The notes beneath the pieces were generated by a model. It worked only from the letters and a program-made list of their open reading frames with translations, was not told the origin of the DNA and searched no databases. 52,344 nt of DNA from Flavobacterium macrobrachii (lineage in GTDB: Bacteria > Bacteroidota > Bacteroidia > Flavobacteriales > Flavobacteriaceae). Positions 26,156 to 32,531 of the stretch are shown here, piece by piece. Location: assembly GCF_014486675.1 (NCBI RefSeq), contig NZ_JACTAC010000015.1:1-52344 (forward strand), given 5' to 3'. Each line of letters begins with the position of its first letter. Position 1 is the first letter of the stretch. A program made the position numbers and the translations under genes.

Positions 26156-27394
26156 TTAATTATTTAAAAACATTAATGCTCCAACAGTATTGAATGTAGT
26201 TTCATCTATCAAAATGGCATTTCCTGATTTTGGGTTTTTATCGAATGAATCATAAAACAAGGGTTGATTGGCTTTTAACGTAATTTGAGCGATATCGTTC
26301 AACTTTATTTCGTTGGCATCCGTGAATTGCCATTCGTTGATATTCCATTTTTGGTTAATAGATTGCACTTTAACACGAACATTTTTGTAACGATGTTGCA
26401 GTAAATAGGTTTTTCCTAATTGAAGTTGTGTTGTGTCTAACCATGATATCCAACTGTTAATCTGATTAGATTCTACTGGTAATTGATTGGATAAATAAAC
26501 TGAATCTCCACGACTAATATCTATATTGTTTTCAAAATGCAATACAACATTATCTCCTGCTTTTGCTATTTCAATAGTTTCTAAATTGCGCTCAATTTTT
26601 ACTATTGAAGTTGTAATTTTAGCTGGTAAAATGGTGACCACATCACCAACTTTATAACTTCCGCTGAGAACCAATCCTGCATAACCTCGATAATCATGAT
26701 TTTCTTCATCTTTTGGACGAATCACCCATTGTACTTGAAAACGAGAATCTAAATTGATTGTAGTATCGGTTTCAATAGATTCTAAAGTTTCTAATAAAGC
26801 TTTACCGTAATACCAAGGAGTATTTTCGGAAAGTGTAACAATATTGTCGCCAACTAAAGCACTAACTGGAATGTATTTTATCTCATTATAGTTCAGCTCT
26901 GATTTTAATTTTTCAAAATAATTTCGAATTTGATTGAAAATTTCTTCAGAATAATTAACCAAATCAATTTTATTAATTGCAATAATTGCTTTTTTAATTC
27001 CCATTAATGAACCAATACTGGCATGACGTTTTGTTTGTTCGGTAATTCCCTTTCGCGCATCAACAAGAATAATAATCAAATCAGAATTTGAAGCTCCTGT
27101 AATCATGTTTCGAGTATATTGCTCATGACCCGGTGCATCTGCGATTATGAATTTTCTTTTTTTGGTAGAAAAATATTTATACGCTACATCAATCGTAATT
27201 CCCTGTTCTCGTTCAGCTCTAAGTCCGTCTGTAACTAAAGATAAATCAATATCAACCCCTTCTTGTTTGGTTTGTTTCTGTAAAACGCCCAATTGATCGG
27301 TGTGTATACTATCAGAATCATATAATAGCCTTCCGATTAAGGTGCTTTTTCCGTCGTCAACATTTCCTGCTGTTATAAATCGTAATGTGTTCAT
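26156..27394 (-). CDS. cysN: Sulfate adenylyltransferase subunit 1 (GTPase)
   Basis: CysN is the GTP-driven subunit of ATP sulfurylase; with CysD it makes adenylyl sulfate from ATP and sulfate. The 412 residues contain the P-loop GNVDDGKST (10-18), a switch region with REQGITIDVAY, DAPGHEQYTRNM and AINKID, followed by EF-Tu-like beta domains. There is no C-terminal APS kinase fusion, and no cysC is present in the window, which fits the APS-type reductase encoded next to it. It lies 24 bases downstream of cysD. Confidence 0.95.
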   Translation of the reverse strand: MNTLRFITAGNVDDGKSTLIGRLLYDSDSIHTDQLGVLQKQTKQEGVDIDLSLVTDGLRAEREQGITIDVAYKYFSTKKRKFIIADAPGHEQYTRNMITGASNSDLIIILVDARKGITEQTKRHASIGSLMGIKKAIIAINKIDLVNYSEEIFNQIRNYFEKLKSELNYNEIKYIPVSALVGDNIVTLSENTPWYYGKALLETLESIETDTTINLDSRFQVQWVIRPKDEENHDYRGYAGLVLSGSYKVGDVVTILPAKITTSIVKIERNLETIEIAKAGDNVVLHFENNIDISRGDSVYLSNQLPVESNQINSWISWLDTTQLQLGKTYLLQHRYKNVRVKVQSINQKWNINEWQFTDANEIKLNDIAQITLKANQPLFYDSFDKNPKSGNAILIDETTFNTVGALMFLNN

Positions 27395-27418
27395 TTTACT
27401 TTATTGTTTATGAAAAAA

Positions 27419-28324
27419 TTAAAAGTATCCTTGTTTTTTTCGGTCTTCCATTGCTGCTTCCGACAATTGATCATCTAAACGCGTTTGTCCTCTTTCGCTA
27501 ATTCTGGTTTGAATAATATCATCAATAATATCTTGAATAGAATTTGCGTTTGATGGAACCGCTGCCGTACAGGTCATATCACCAACCGTTCTGTATCGAA
27601 CGCGTTCAACAACAACTTTATCGCCTTGAAGCGGTTGGATAAATTGAGACGTAGCTACCAATTTATCTTGGTGAACGATGCATTCCCGGTCATGAGCGAA
27701 ATACAAATTAGGTAGTTCGATGTCATACTTTTGAATGTAGTTCCAAACATCAAGTTCGGTCCAATTACTAATTGGAAACACACGTACATTATGCCCTTTT
27801 TGAACTTTACCATTTAAGATATCCCATAATTCCGGGCGTTGTAACTTTGGATCCCATTGCCCAAAATCATCTCTAACAGAAAAAATACGCTCTTTAGCTC
27901 TTGCCTTTTCTTCGTCTCTTCTGGCTCCACCAATACAAGCATCAAATTCATTTTCTTCGATAGCATCCAAAAGCGCGTAGGTTTGCAATGCATTTCTGGA
28001 AGGAAAACGACCCGCAGTTTCTTTTAAATTGTATTTTTTTATACTGTCTTCAACTGAAGCTACAATTAATTTCTCACCAATTTTATTAGCCAAATAATCT
28101 CTAAATTCAATGGCTTCAGGAAAATTATGACCCGTATCAATATGTACTAATGGAAAAGGGAATTTCCCAGGGCGAAATGCTTTTAAGGCTAAATGCACCA
28201 AAACAATTGAATCTTTTCCTCCCGAAAACAACAAAGCTGGTTTTTCAAATTGAGACGCTGTTTCTCTAAGAATATAGATTGCTTCGTTTTCCAGTTGTTC
28301 TAAATAATGATTTGAATTTGACAT
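27419..28324 (-). CDS. cysD: Sulfate adenylyltransferase subunit 2
   Basis: The catalytic ATP-pyrophosphatase subunit of 301 residues. It shows the PP-loop LLFSGGKDSIV near residue 28, HIDTGHNFPEAIEFRD, GGARRDEEKARAKERIFS and the conserved end 'RISERGQTRLDDQLSEAAME'. It adenylylates sulfate to APS, with energy supplied by CysN. The gene stands between cysH and cysN with gaps of 24 bases, the usual cysHDN order in Bacteroidota. Confidence 0.95.
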   Translation of the reverse strand: MSNSNHYLEQLENEAIYILRETASQFEKPALLFSGGKDSIVLVHLALKAFRPGKFPFPLVHIDTGHNFPEAIEFRDYLANKIGEKLIVASVEDSIKKYNLKETAGRFPSRNALQTYALLDAIEENEFDACIGGARRDEEKARAKERIFSVRDDFGQWDPKLQRPELWDILNGKVQKGHNVRVFPISNWTELDVWNYIQKYDIELPNLYFAHDRECIVHQDKLVATSQFIQPLQGDKVVVERVRYRTVGDMTCTAAVPSNANSIQDIIDDIIQTRISERGQTRLDDQLSEAAMEDRKKQGYF

Positions 28325-28348
28325 TTTTATTCTTTTTCTATTTCTAAA

Positions 28349-29044
28349 TTATCTGTGTAAACCACATTCTTTTTTTGATTGATCTTCCCACCACCATCGA
28401 CCGGCTCTAAAATCTTCTCCTTCTTTTAAAGCTCTTGTGCAGGGTGCGCAACCAATACTCACAAAATTGCTGTCATGAAGCGTGTTATAGGGAACACCAT
28501 GTTTTTTTAAATAGTTTACAACCTCAGCTGTTGTCCAATTTAATAACGGATTGTATTTATACAGTTGCCGTTGTTCGTCCCATTCCAGTTTTTGAATTGA
28601 ATTTCTGTTTTCAGATTGCTCCGCTCTTAAACCCGTAATCCATATTTTTGCACCTTGAAGCGCGCGATTTAATGGTTCTACTTTTCTAATAAAGCAACAT
28701 TCTTTTCTTAATTCAACCGAATTGTAAAATGCGTTGATACTATTTGTATTTACATAATTTTCAACTTTGTCATTATTTGGATAATAAGCTTTAATAGTTG
28801 CCTTATACTGTAATAATGTTTTGTCCCAAACAGCATATGTTTCCGGAAATAATCTCCCCGTATCTAAAGTAAAAACAGCAATGTTAGTAATGTTTTGAGA
28901 AAAAATGGCATGTGAAATTACTTGATCTTCAATCCCGAAACTGGTAGAAAAAACGATGTTTTCAGGAAAATTTTTACTGATTTCAAGTATGCTATCATTA
29001 ATCTTCTCTGATTTGTTTACTATTTCCTTTATTCTGTTTTCCAT
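28349..29044 (-). CDS. cysH: Adenylyl-sulfate (APS) reductase, [4Fe-4S] type
   Basis: CysH reduces activated sulfate to sulfite with thioredoxin. The 231-residue sequence has the PP-loop-like VFSTSFGIEDQV, FTLDTGRLFPETY, the cluster cysteines Cys116-Cys117 (ECCFIRK) and Cys199/Cys202 (GCAPC), and the catalytic C-terminal Cys227 in KKECGLHR. The CC...CxxC set marks APS reductases rather than PAPS reductases, and fits the absence of an APS kinase gene. It is second in the operon, 62 bases after metY. Confidence 0.93.
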   Translation of the reverse strand: MENRIKEIVNKSEKINDSILEISKNFPENIVFSTSFGIEDQVISHAIFSQNITNIAVFTLDTGRLFPETYAVWDKTLLQYKATIKAYYPNNDKVENYVNTNSINAFYNSVELRKECCFIRKVEPLNRALQGAKIWITGLRAEQSENRNSIQKLEWDEQRQLYKYNPLLNWTTAEVVNYLKKHGVPYNTLHDSNFVSIGCAPCTRALKEGEDFRAGRWWWEDQSKKECGLHR

Positions 29045-29106
29045 TTTTTTGTATGTACTACTTTATACTAAACTACTTGGTTAAATTTGCCAGTTCAATT
29101 GTTGGA

Positions 29107-30399
29107 TTATACTAATTTTGATACTGAAAGTGCTACAAAAGCTTTTTTTAAATCGGTTTTCAAATCGTCGATATCTTCTAAACCAACTGAAAGACGGATT
29201 AAATCTTTAGAAACTCCTGTTGTTTCTTGCTCAACATCTGATAATTGTTGGTGTGTGGTACTTGCTGGATGAATTATCAATGATTTTGTATCACCAATAT
29301 TGGCTAAAAGCGAGAATAATTTTGTTTCATCTGCAACTTTTTTCGCCGCATCAAAACCGCCTTTTAATCCAAAAGTTACAATACCGCTTTTTCCTTCTGG
29401 CAAATATTTATCCGCCAATTCTTTATATTTTGAAGTTGTTAAACCCGGATAGTTTACCCAAGCAACTTCTTCTTGAGCTTGCAACCACTCGGCTAAAGCC
29501 AAAGCATTTTCGGAATGTTTTTTAATTCTGATTTCTAAAGTTTCCAATCCTTGAATGGTTTGAAAAGCGTTAAACGGACTTAAAGCAGCACCAAAATCGC
29601 GCAAACCTTCAATTCGTATTTTAGCAATAAATGACGCTGCACCAAGTACTTCGTAGTATTTCAAGCCATGATATCCAGCTGAAGGTTCTGTAAATTCTGG
29701 GAATTTTCCGTTGCTCCAATCGAAGTTTCCTGCATCGATGATTACGCCACCAAGTGACGTTCCGTTTCCTGTGATGTACTTTGTAAGTGAGTGAATAACG
29801 ATGTCAGCACCATAATTAATTGGGTTTAACAAATAAGGCGTTGCCACAGTATTGTCCACAATAAAAGGCACTTTAAAAGCTTTTGCTTCTTTAGAAATGG
29901 CTTCTAAATCGAGTACGTCAAGTTTTGGATTTCCTAGACTTTCTACAAAATACGCTCTTGTATTTTCTTGCGATGCTTTTGTGAAATTTTCTGGATTTGA
30001 AGGATCAACAAACGTTGTTGTGATGCCTAATCGTGGTAAGGTTACTTTTAGTAAATTGTATGTTCCACCATACAAACTGTTGGATGCAACGATATGATCT
30101 CCAGCTTTTAATAAAGTTAAAAATGTGGTTGCAATGGCAGCTGTTCCCGATGCGGTAACGACTGCGCCAATTCCGCCTTCTAACTTTGCTAGACGTTGTT
30201 CTAGAATGTCGTTGGTCGGGTTGTTTAATCTGGTGTAGATAAATCCGGCTTCGGCAAGTCCAAAAAGATTGGCTGCGTGGTCTGAATTGTTAAAAACATA
30301 CGATGATGTTTGATAAATTGGAACCGCTCTAGTTCCTGCATTTTTAGTAACATCGTGTCCTGCGTGAAGTGCGTTGGTTGAAAATTTTTGTGTACTCAT
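29107..30399 (-). CDS. metY: O-acetylhomoserine sulfhydrylase (MetY type)
   Basis: This 430-residue PLP enzyme combines sulfide with O-acetylhomoserine to yield homocysteine. It has the MetY beginning (MSTQKFSTNALHAGHD), YTRLNNPTNDILEQR, the PLP lysine Lys207 in IHSLTKYITGNGTSLGG, the extra 'GAALSPFNAF' region and the C-terminal RLSVGLED. It is the first structural gene after the two Met/Cys leader peptides and heads the sulfate-assimilation operon. The product of the operon (sulfide) and of the metX operon (O-acetylhomoserine) meet here. Confidence 0.93.
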   Translation of the reverse strand: MSTQKFSTNALHAGHDVTKNAGTRAVPIYQTSSYVFNNSDHAANLFGLAEAGFIYTRLNNPTNDILEQRLAKLEGGIGAVVTASGTAAIATTFLTLLKAGDHIVASNSLYGGTYNLLKVTLPRLGITTTFVDPSNPENFTKASQENTRAYFVESLGNPKLDVLDLEAISKEAKAFKVPFIVDNTVATPYLLNPINYGADIVIHSLTKYITGNGTSLGGVIIDAGNFDWSNGKFPEFTEPSAGYHGLKYYEVLGAASFIAKIRIEGLRDFGAALSPFNAFQTIQGLETLEIRIKKHSENALALAEWLQAQEEVAWVNYPGLTTSKYKELADKYLPEGKSGIVTFGLKGGFDAAKKVADETKLFSLLANIGDTKSLIIHPASTTHQQLSDVEQETTGVSKDLIRLSVGLEDIDDLKTDLKKAFVALSVSKLV

Positions 30400-30515
30400 T
30401 TTTTTAGAATTTTAGATTATTAAATATTTAGATTGTTATTTTTTTTTGATAAACACTTCGACTTTAGTTTATATTGAGCTTAGACGAAATACCTGTGTGA
30501 AAAACATTATTGAAT

Positions 30516-30553
30516 AAAAAAAGTCCTTTTGGATGGCTACCAAAAGGACTTTT
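30516..30553 (-). terminator. Intrinsic terminator of Met/Cys attenuator 2
   Basis: On the minus strand a perfect 14-bp stem, AAAAGTCCTTTTGG with CCAAAAGGACTTTT, encloses a 7-base loop and runs into seven T residues. It starts 21 bases after the leader-peptide stop and lies about 115 bases before metY. It would stop operon transcription unless the competing antiterminator forms. Confidence 0.9.
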
Positions 30554-30574
30554 AAAATATAGATATAACTACGA

Positions 30575-30670
30575 TTAAGTCTTATGCTTTTGGCAACAGG
30601 GAATATAAATGCAACACATCATCATGCGCATCATTTTGTTCATCATCATATTTTTGCCTACTGTTATCAT
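30575..30670 (-). CDS. Met/Cys-rich leader peptide 2 (31 codons), attenuator of the metY-cys operon
   Basis: The ATG at 30670 opens a 31-codon frame ending TAA at 30575. It has nine Met codons (1, 8-10, 13-14, 16-18) and four Cys codons (19-20, 25-26); the middle reads MMMNKMMRMMMCC. It ends CCQKHKT, whose codons overlap the antiterminator strand. Such bias is the hallmark of a leader peptide sensing charged tRNA. Ribosomes stalling at codons 8-20 would leave the antiterminator strand free; unhindered translation would cover it and let the terminator form. The peptide itself probably has no function. Confidence 0.85.
   Translation of the reverse strand: MITVGKNMMMNKMMRMMMCCIYIPCCQKHKT
30577..30593 (-). 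promoter_or_regulatory. Predicted antiterminator segment of attenuator 2
   Basis: The mRNA CCAAAAGCAUAAGACUU overlaps the last codons of leader peptide 2. CCAAAAG can pair with CUUUUGG, and GACUU with AAGUC, of the terminator's 5' arm (30540-30553). That gives 12 pairs around a bulge. The pairing excludes the terminator. Confidence 0.75.
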
Positions 30671-30746
30671 TCTTGTTTTTGTTAATGTAAATTTACTTGA
30701 ACTGTTTATTATCTTTTTTCTTCAAATTCTGAAATAAATTCAGAGC

Positions 30747-30776
30747 AAAAAAAACCTCTGCGGTTTGCAGAGGTTT
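30747..30776 (-). terminator. Intrinsic terminator of Met/Cys attenuator 1
   Basis: The minus strand has a perfect 10-bp stem, AAACCTCTGC with GCAGAGGTTT, around a 5-base loop, followed by eight T residues. It lies 28 bases after the stop of leader peptide 1 and about 77 bases before leader peptide 2. Confidence 0.9.
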
Positions 30777-30804
30777 CATTTGGATATATTTTAAAAAATT
30801 AAAA

Positions 30805-30873
30805 TTATGCAATAGAAATACTCTGCGGAAGTTTCCACATCATACAACACATATTGCACATAATTAAATTCAT
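30805..30873 (-). CDS. Met/Cys-rich leader peptide 1 (22 codons), upstream attenuator
   Basis: The ATG at 30873 opens a 22-codon frame with five Met (1, 5, 8, 11, 12) and three Cys (6, 9, 10) codons and one Trp; its centre reads MCNMCCMMW. An A-rich stretch (AAAGAAAA) stands before the start. The codons for Pro16-Gln17-Ser18 (CCGCAGAGT) contain GCAGAG (30821-30826), which can pair with CUCUGC in the 5' arm of the next terminator. The layout copies that of leader 2, with sensor codons first, antiterminator strand at the 3' end, then the terminator. The sequence of hairpin and peptide differs from leader 2, so it is not a recent duplicate. Confidence 0.82.
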   Translation of the reverse strand: MNLIMCNMCCMMWKLPQSISIA

Positions 30874-30894
30874 TTTTCTTTGTTTTTGATGGAG

Positions 30895-30910
30895 CAAACT
30901 TCAGAAGTTT
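30895..30910. promoter_or_regulatory. Putative -7 element with overlapping dyad before leader peptide 1
   Basis: GAAGTTTG on the minus strand (30895-30902) differs from TAnnTTTG in one base and lies about 22 bases before the leader start. It overlaps the perfect dyad AAACTTCAGAAGTTT (30896-30910), which could bind a repressor. No convincing -33 TTG is visible at the usual distance. Confidence 0.4.
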
Positions 30911-30969
30911 TTTTGAATAAAAAAAATAAAATCTGAAAATTTAACATTTGAAAGTTTTTATTATATATT

Positions 30970-30986
30970 TAAATACTACGTATTTA
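30970..30986. promoter_or_regulatory. Inverted repeat TAAATACTACGTATTTA in the metY-metK divergent region
   Basis: Perfect 7-bp arms surround a 3-base centre. The site lies between the two divergent transcription units and is a plausible regulator-binding site. No protein can be assigned. Confidence 0.35.
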
Positions 30987-31054
30987 GATTTTTCAAAAAA
31001 TCATAAATAATTCAAAAAAAGTAAAATTGTTTTTTCTATTAGAAATAGTCTTTA

Positions 31055-31062
31055 TACATTTG
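31055..31062 (+). promoter_or_regulatory. -7 promoter element of metK
   Basis: TACATTTG matches TAnnTTTG exactly. Transcription would begin about 5 bases downstream, just before the SAM-II aptamer. A TTG at 31027-31029 is a weak -33 candidate because the spacing is a little long. Confidence 0.7.
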
Positions 31063-31075
31063 CACCCGAAATCAA

Positions 31076-31121
31076 GAGGAAAAATTTGAACTGATTGCAA
31101 CCTCATTAAAAAATGCTAAAG
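31076..31121 (+). promoter_or_regulatory. SAM-II riboswitch upstream of metK
   Basis: The order matches the SAM-II H-type pseudoknot. P1 is GAGG (31076-31079) with CCTC (31101-31104). The loop carries ATTTG and GATTGCAA, then an A-rich connector ATTAAAAAAT, then GCTAAAG (31115-31121), which returns to the loop. It lies at the very 5' end of the predicted transcript and about 78 bases before the metK start. The known function is to lower expression when SAM binds. Confidence 0.85.
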
Positions 31122-31146
31122 CAGAAACTCTCCTTTAGTATTTTTT
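31108..31146 (+). terminator. Hairpin using the SAM-II pseudoknot strand, followed by a U run
   Basis: AAAAAAUGCUAAAG (31108-31121) can pair over 14 positions (one G-U) with CUUUAGUAUUUUUU (31133-31146), loop 11 bases. The 5' arm is the same strand the aptamer needs for its pseudoknot, so the two folds exclude each other. It could be a terminator, or a holding structure in a translational switch. It is mostly A-U, so terminator strength is doubtful. Confidence 0.45.
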
Positions 31147-31198
31147 CCCGCAATTAGAATTTTTCGTCATAAAAATTAATTTAAAATTAAATTATAGT

Positions 31199-32449
31199 AT
31201 GGCTTATTTATTTACGTCAGAGTCAGTTAGTGAAGGACATCCAGACAAAATTGCAGATCAAATTTCTGATGCATTAATCGATAACTTTTTAGCATTTGAT
31301 GCTGAGTCAAAAGTGGCTTGTGAAACTTTAGTTACTACTGGTCAAGTAATTTTGGCTGGTGAAGTAAAATCGAACACTTATTTAGATGTTCAAAACATTG
31401 CTAGAGAAGTAATTAGAAAAATTGGTTACACGAAAAGCGAATATATGTTTGAGGCAAATTCTTGTGGAATTCTTTCTGCAATTCACGAGCAATCGGCAGA
31501 CATTAATCAAGGTGTTGATAGAGCAAGCAAAGAAGAACAAGGTGCTGGAGATCAAGGAATGATGTTTGGTTACGCAACTAACGAAACTGAAAATTATATG
31601 CCATTGGCATTGGATTTATCTCATGCTTTGTTGAGAGAATTAGCTACTTTGAGAAGAGAAAATTCTGAAATTACTTATTTACGTCCAGATGCTAAATCGC
31701 AAGTTACTTTAGAATATTCTGATGACAACAAACCGCAACGAATTGATGCAATTGTAATTTCTACACAACACGACGATTTTGATGAAGAAGCGGCAATGTT
31801 GGCTAAAATTAAATCGGATTTGGTTTCTATTTTGATTCCTAGAGTTAAGGCAAAATATCCTCAATATGCTCATTTATTTAATGACAATATTACTTATCAC
31901 ATTAATCCAACTGGAAAATTTGTAATTGGTGGACCACACGGAGATACTGGTTTAACAGGAAGAAAAATTATTGTTGATACTTACGGAGGAAAAGGTGCTC
32001 ATGGTGGTGGTGCATTTTCTGGAAAAGATCCAAGTAAAGTAGATAGAAGTGCGGCTTATGCTACACGTCATATTGCTAAAAACTTGGTTGCTGCTGGAGT
32101 TGCTGACGAAATTTTAGTTCAGGTTTCTTATGCTATTGGAGTTGCTAAACCAACTTCTATTAACGTTGTTACTTATGGAACTTCGAAAGTGAATTTAACT
32201 GACGGAGAAATCAGTAAAAAAGTAGAAGCTATCTTTGATATGCGTCCGTATTTTATTGAGCAAAGATTGAAATTGAGAAATCCTATTTACAGCGAAACTG
32301 CTGCTTATGGACACATGGGAAGAACACCTGAAACGGTTACTAAAACTTTTCAATTGCCAAATGGTGAACCAAAAGTCGTAACAGTTGAATTGTTTACTTG
32401 GGAAAAATTGGATTTTGTTGATCAAGTAAAAGCAACTTTTGGGATTTAA
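31199..32449 (+). CDS. metK: S-adenosylmethionine synthetase
   Basis: MetK makes SAM from methionine and ATP. The 416 residues show [28 protein letters not shown] (ATP-binding), [13 protein letters not shown] and the P-loop-like [15 protein letters not shown]. The length and ends are normal for Bacteroidota. It is transcribed alone: a strong terminator follows at 32476. Expression is predicted to be set by the SAM-II riboswitch in its leader. The gene is divergent from the metY-cys operon, with 799 bases of regulatory DNA between the two coding regions. Confidence 0.97.
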   Translation: MAYLFTSESVSEGHPDKIADQISDALIDNFLAFDAESKVACETLVTTGQVILAGEVKSNTYLDVQNIAREVIRKIGYTKSEYMFEANSCGILSAIHEQSADINQGVDRASKEEQGAGDQGMMFGYATNETENYMPLALDLSHALLRELATLRRENSEITYLRPDAKSQVTLEYSDDNKPQRIDAIVISTQHDDFDEEAAMLAKIKSDLVSILIPRVKAKYPQYAHLFNDNITYHINPTGKFVIGGPHGDTGLTGRKIIVDTYGGKGAHGGGAFSGKDPSKVDRSAAYATRHIAKNLVAAGVADEILVQVSYAIGVAKPTSINVVTYGTSKVNLTDGEISKKVEAIFDMRPYFIEQRLKLRNPIYSETAAYGHMGRTPETVTKTFQLPNGEPKVVTVELFTWEKLDFVDQVKATFGI

Positions 32450-32475
32450 TCGATTTCTAAAATAAAGTAATAGTA

Positions 32476-32505
32476 AACCATCTTAAAAAATAAGATGGTT
32501 TTTTT
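32476..32505 (+). terminator. Intrinsic terminator of metK
   Basis: A perfect 10-bp stem, AACCATCTTA with TAAGATGGTT around AAAAA, is followed by seven T residues in total. Confidence 0.92.
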
Positions 32506-32531
32506 ATTACCTTGCATCATCAACTATTGTA

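Noticed and set aside
24348..30399. APS kinase (cysC) gene or fusion
   Set aside because: None found; the reductase is of the APS type with CC...CxxC, so PAPS is not needed.
30400..30900. T-box (tRNA-binding) leader instead of leader peptides
   Set aside because: No T-box sequence or specifier-loop architecture is visible, and the Met/Cys codon runs with antiterminator strands explain the region better.
30400..30900. A SAM riboswitch in front of metY
   Set aside because: None of the S-box or SAM-II core segments occur in this part of the minus strand.
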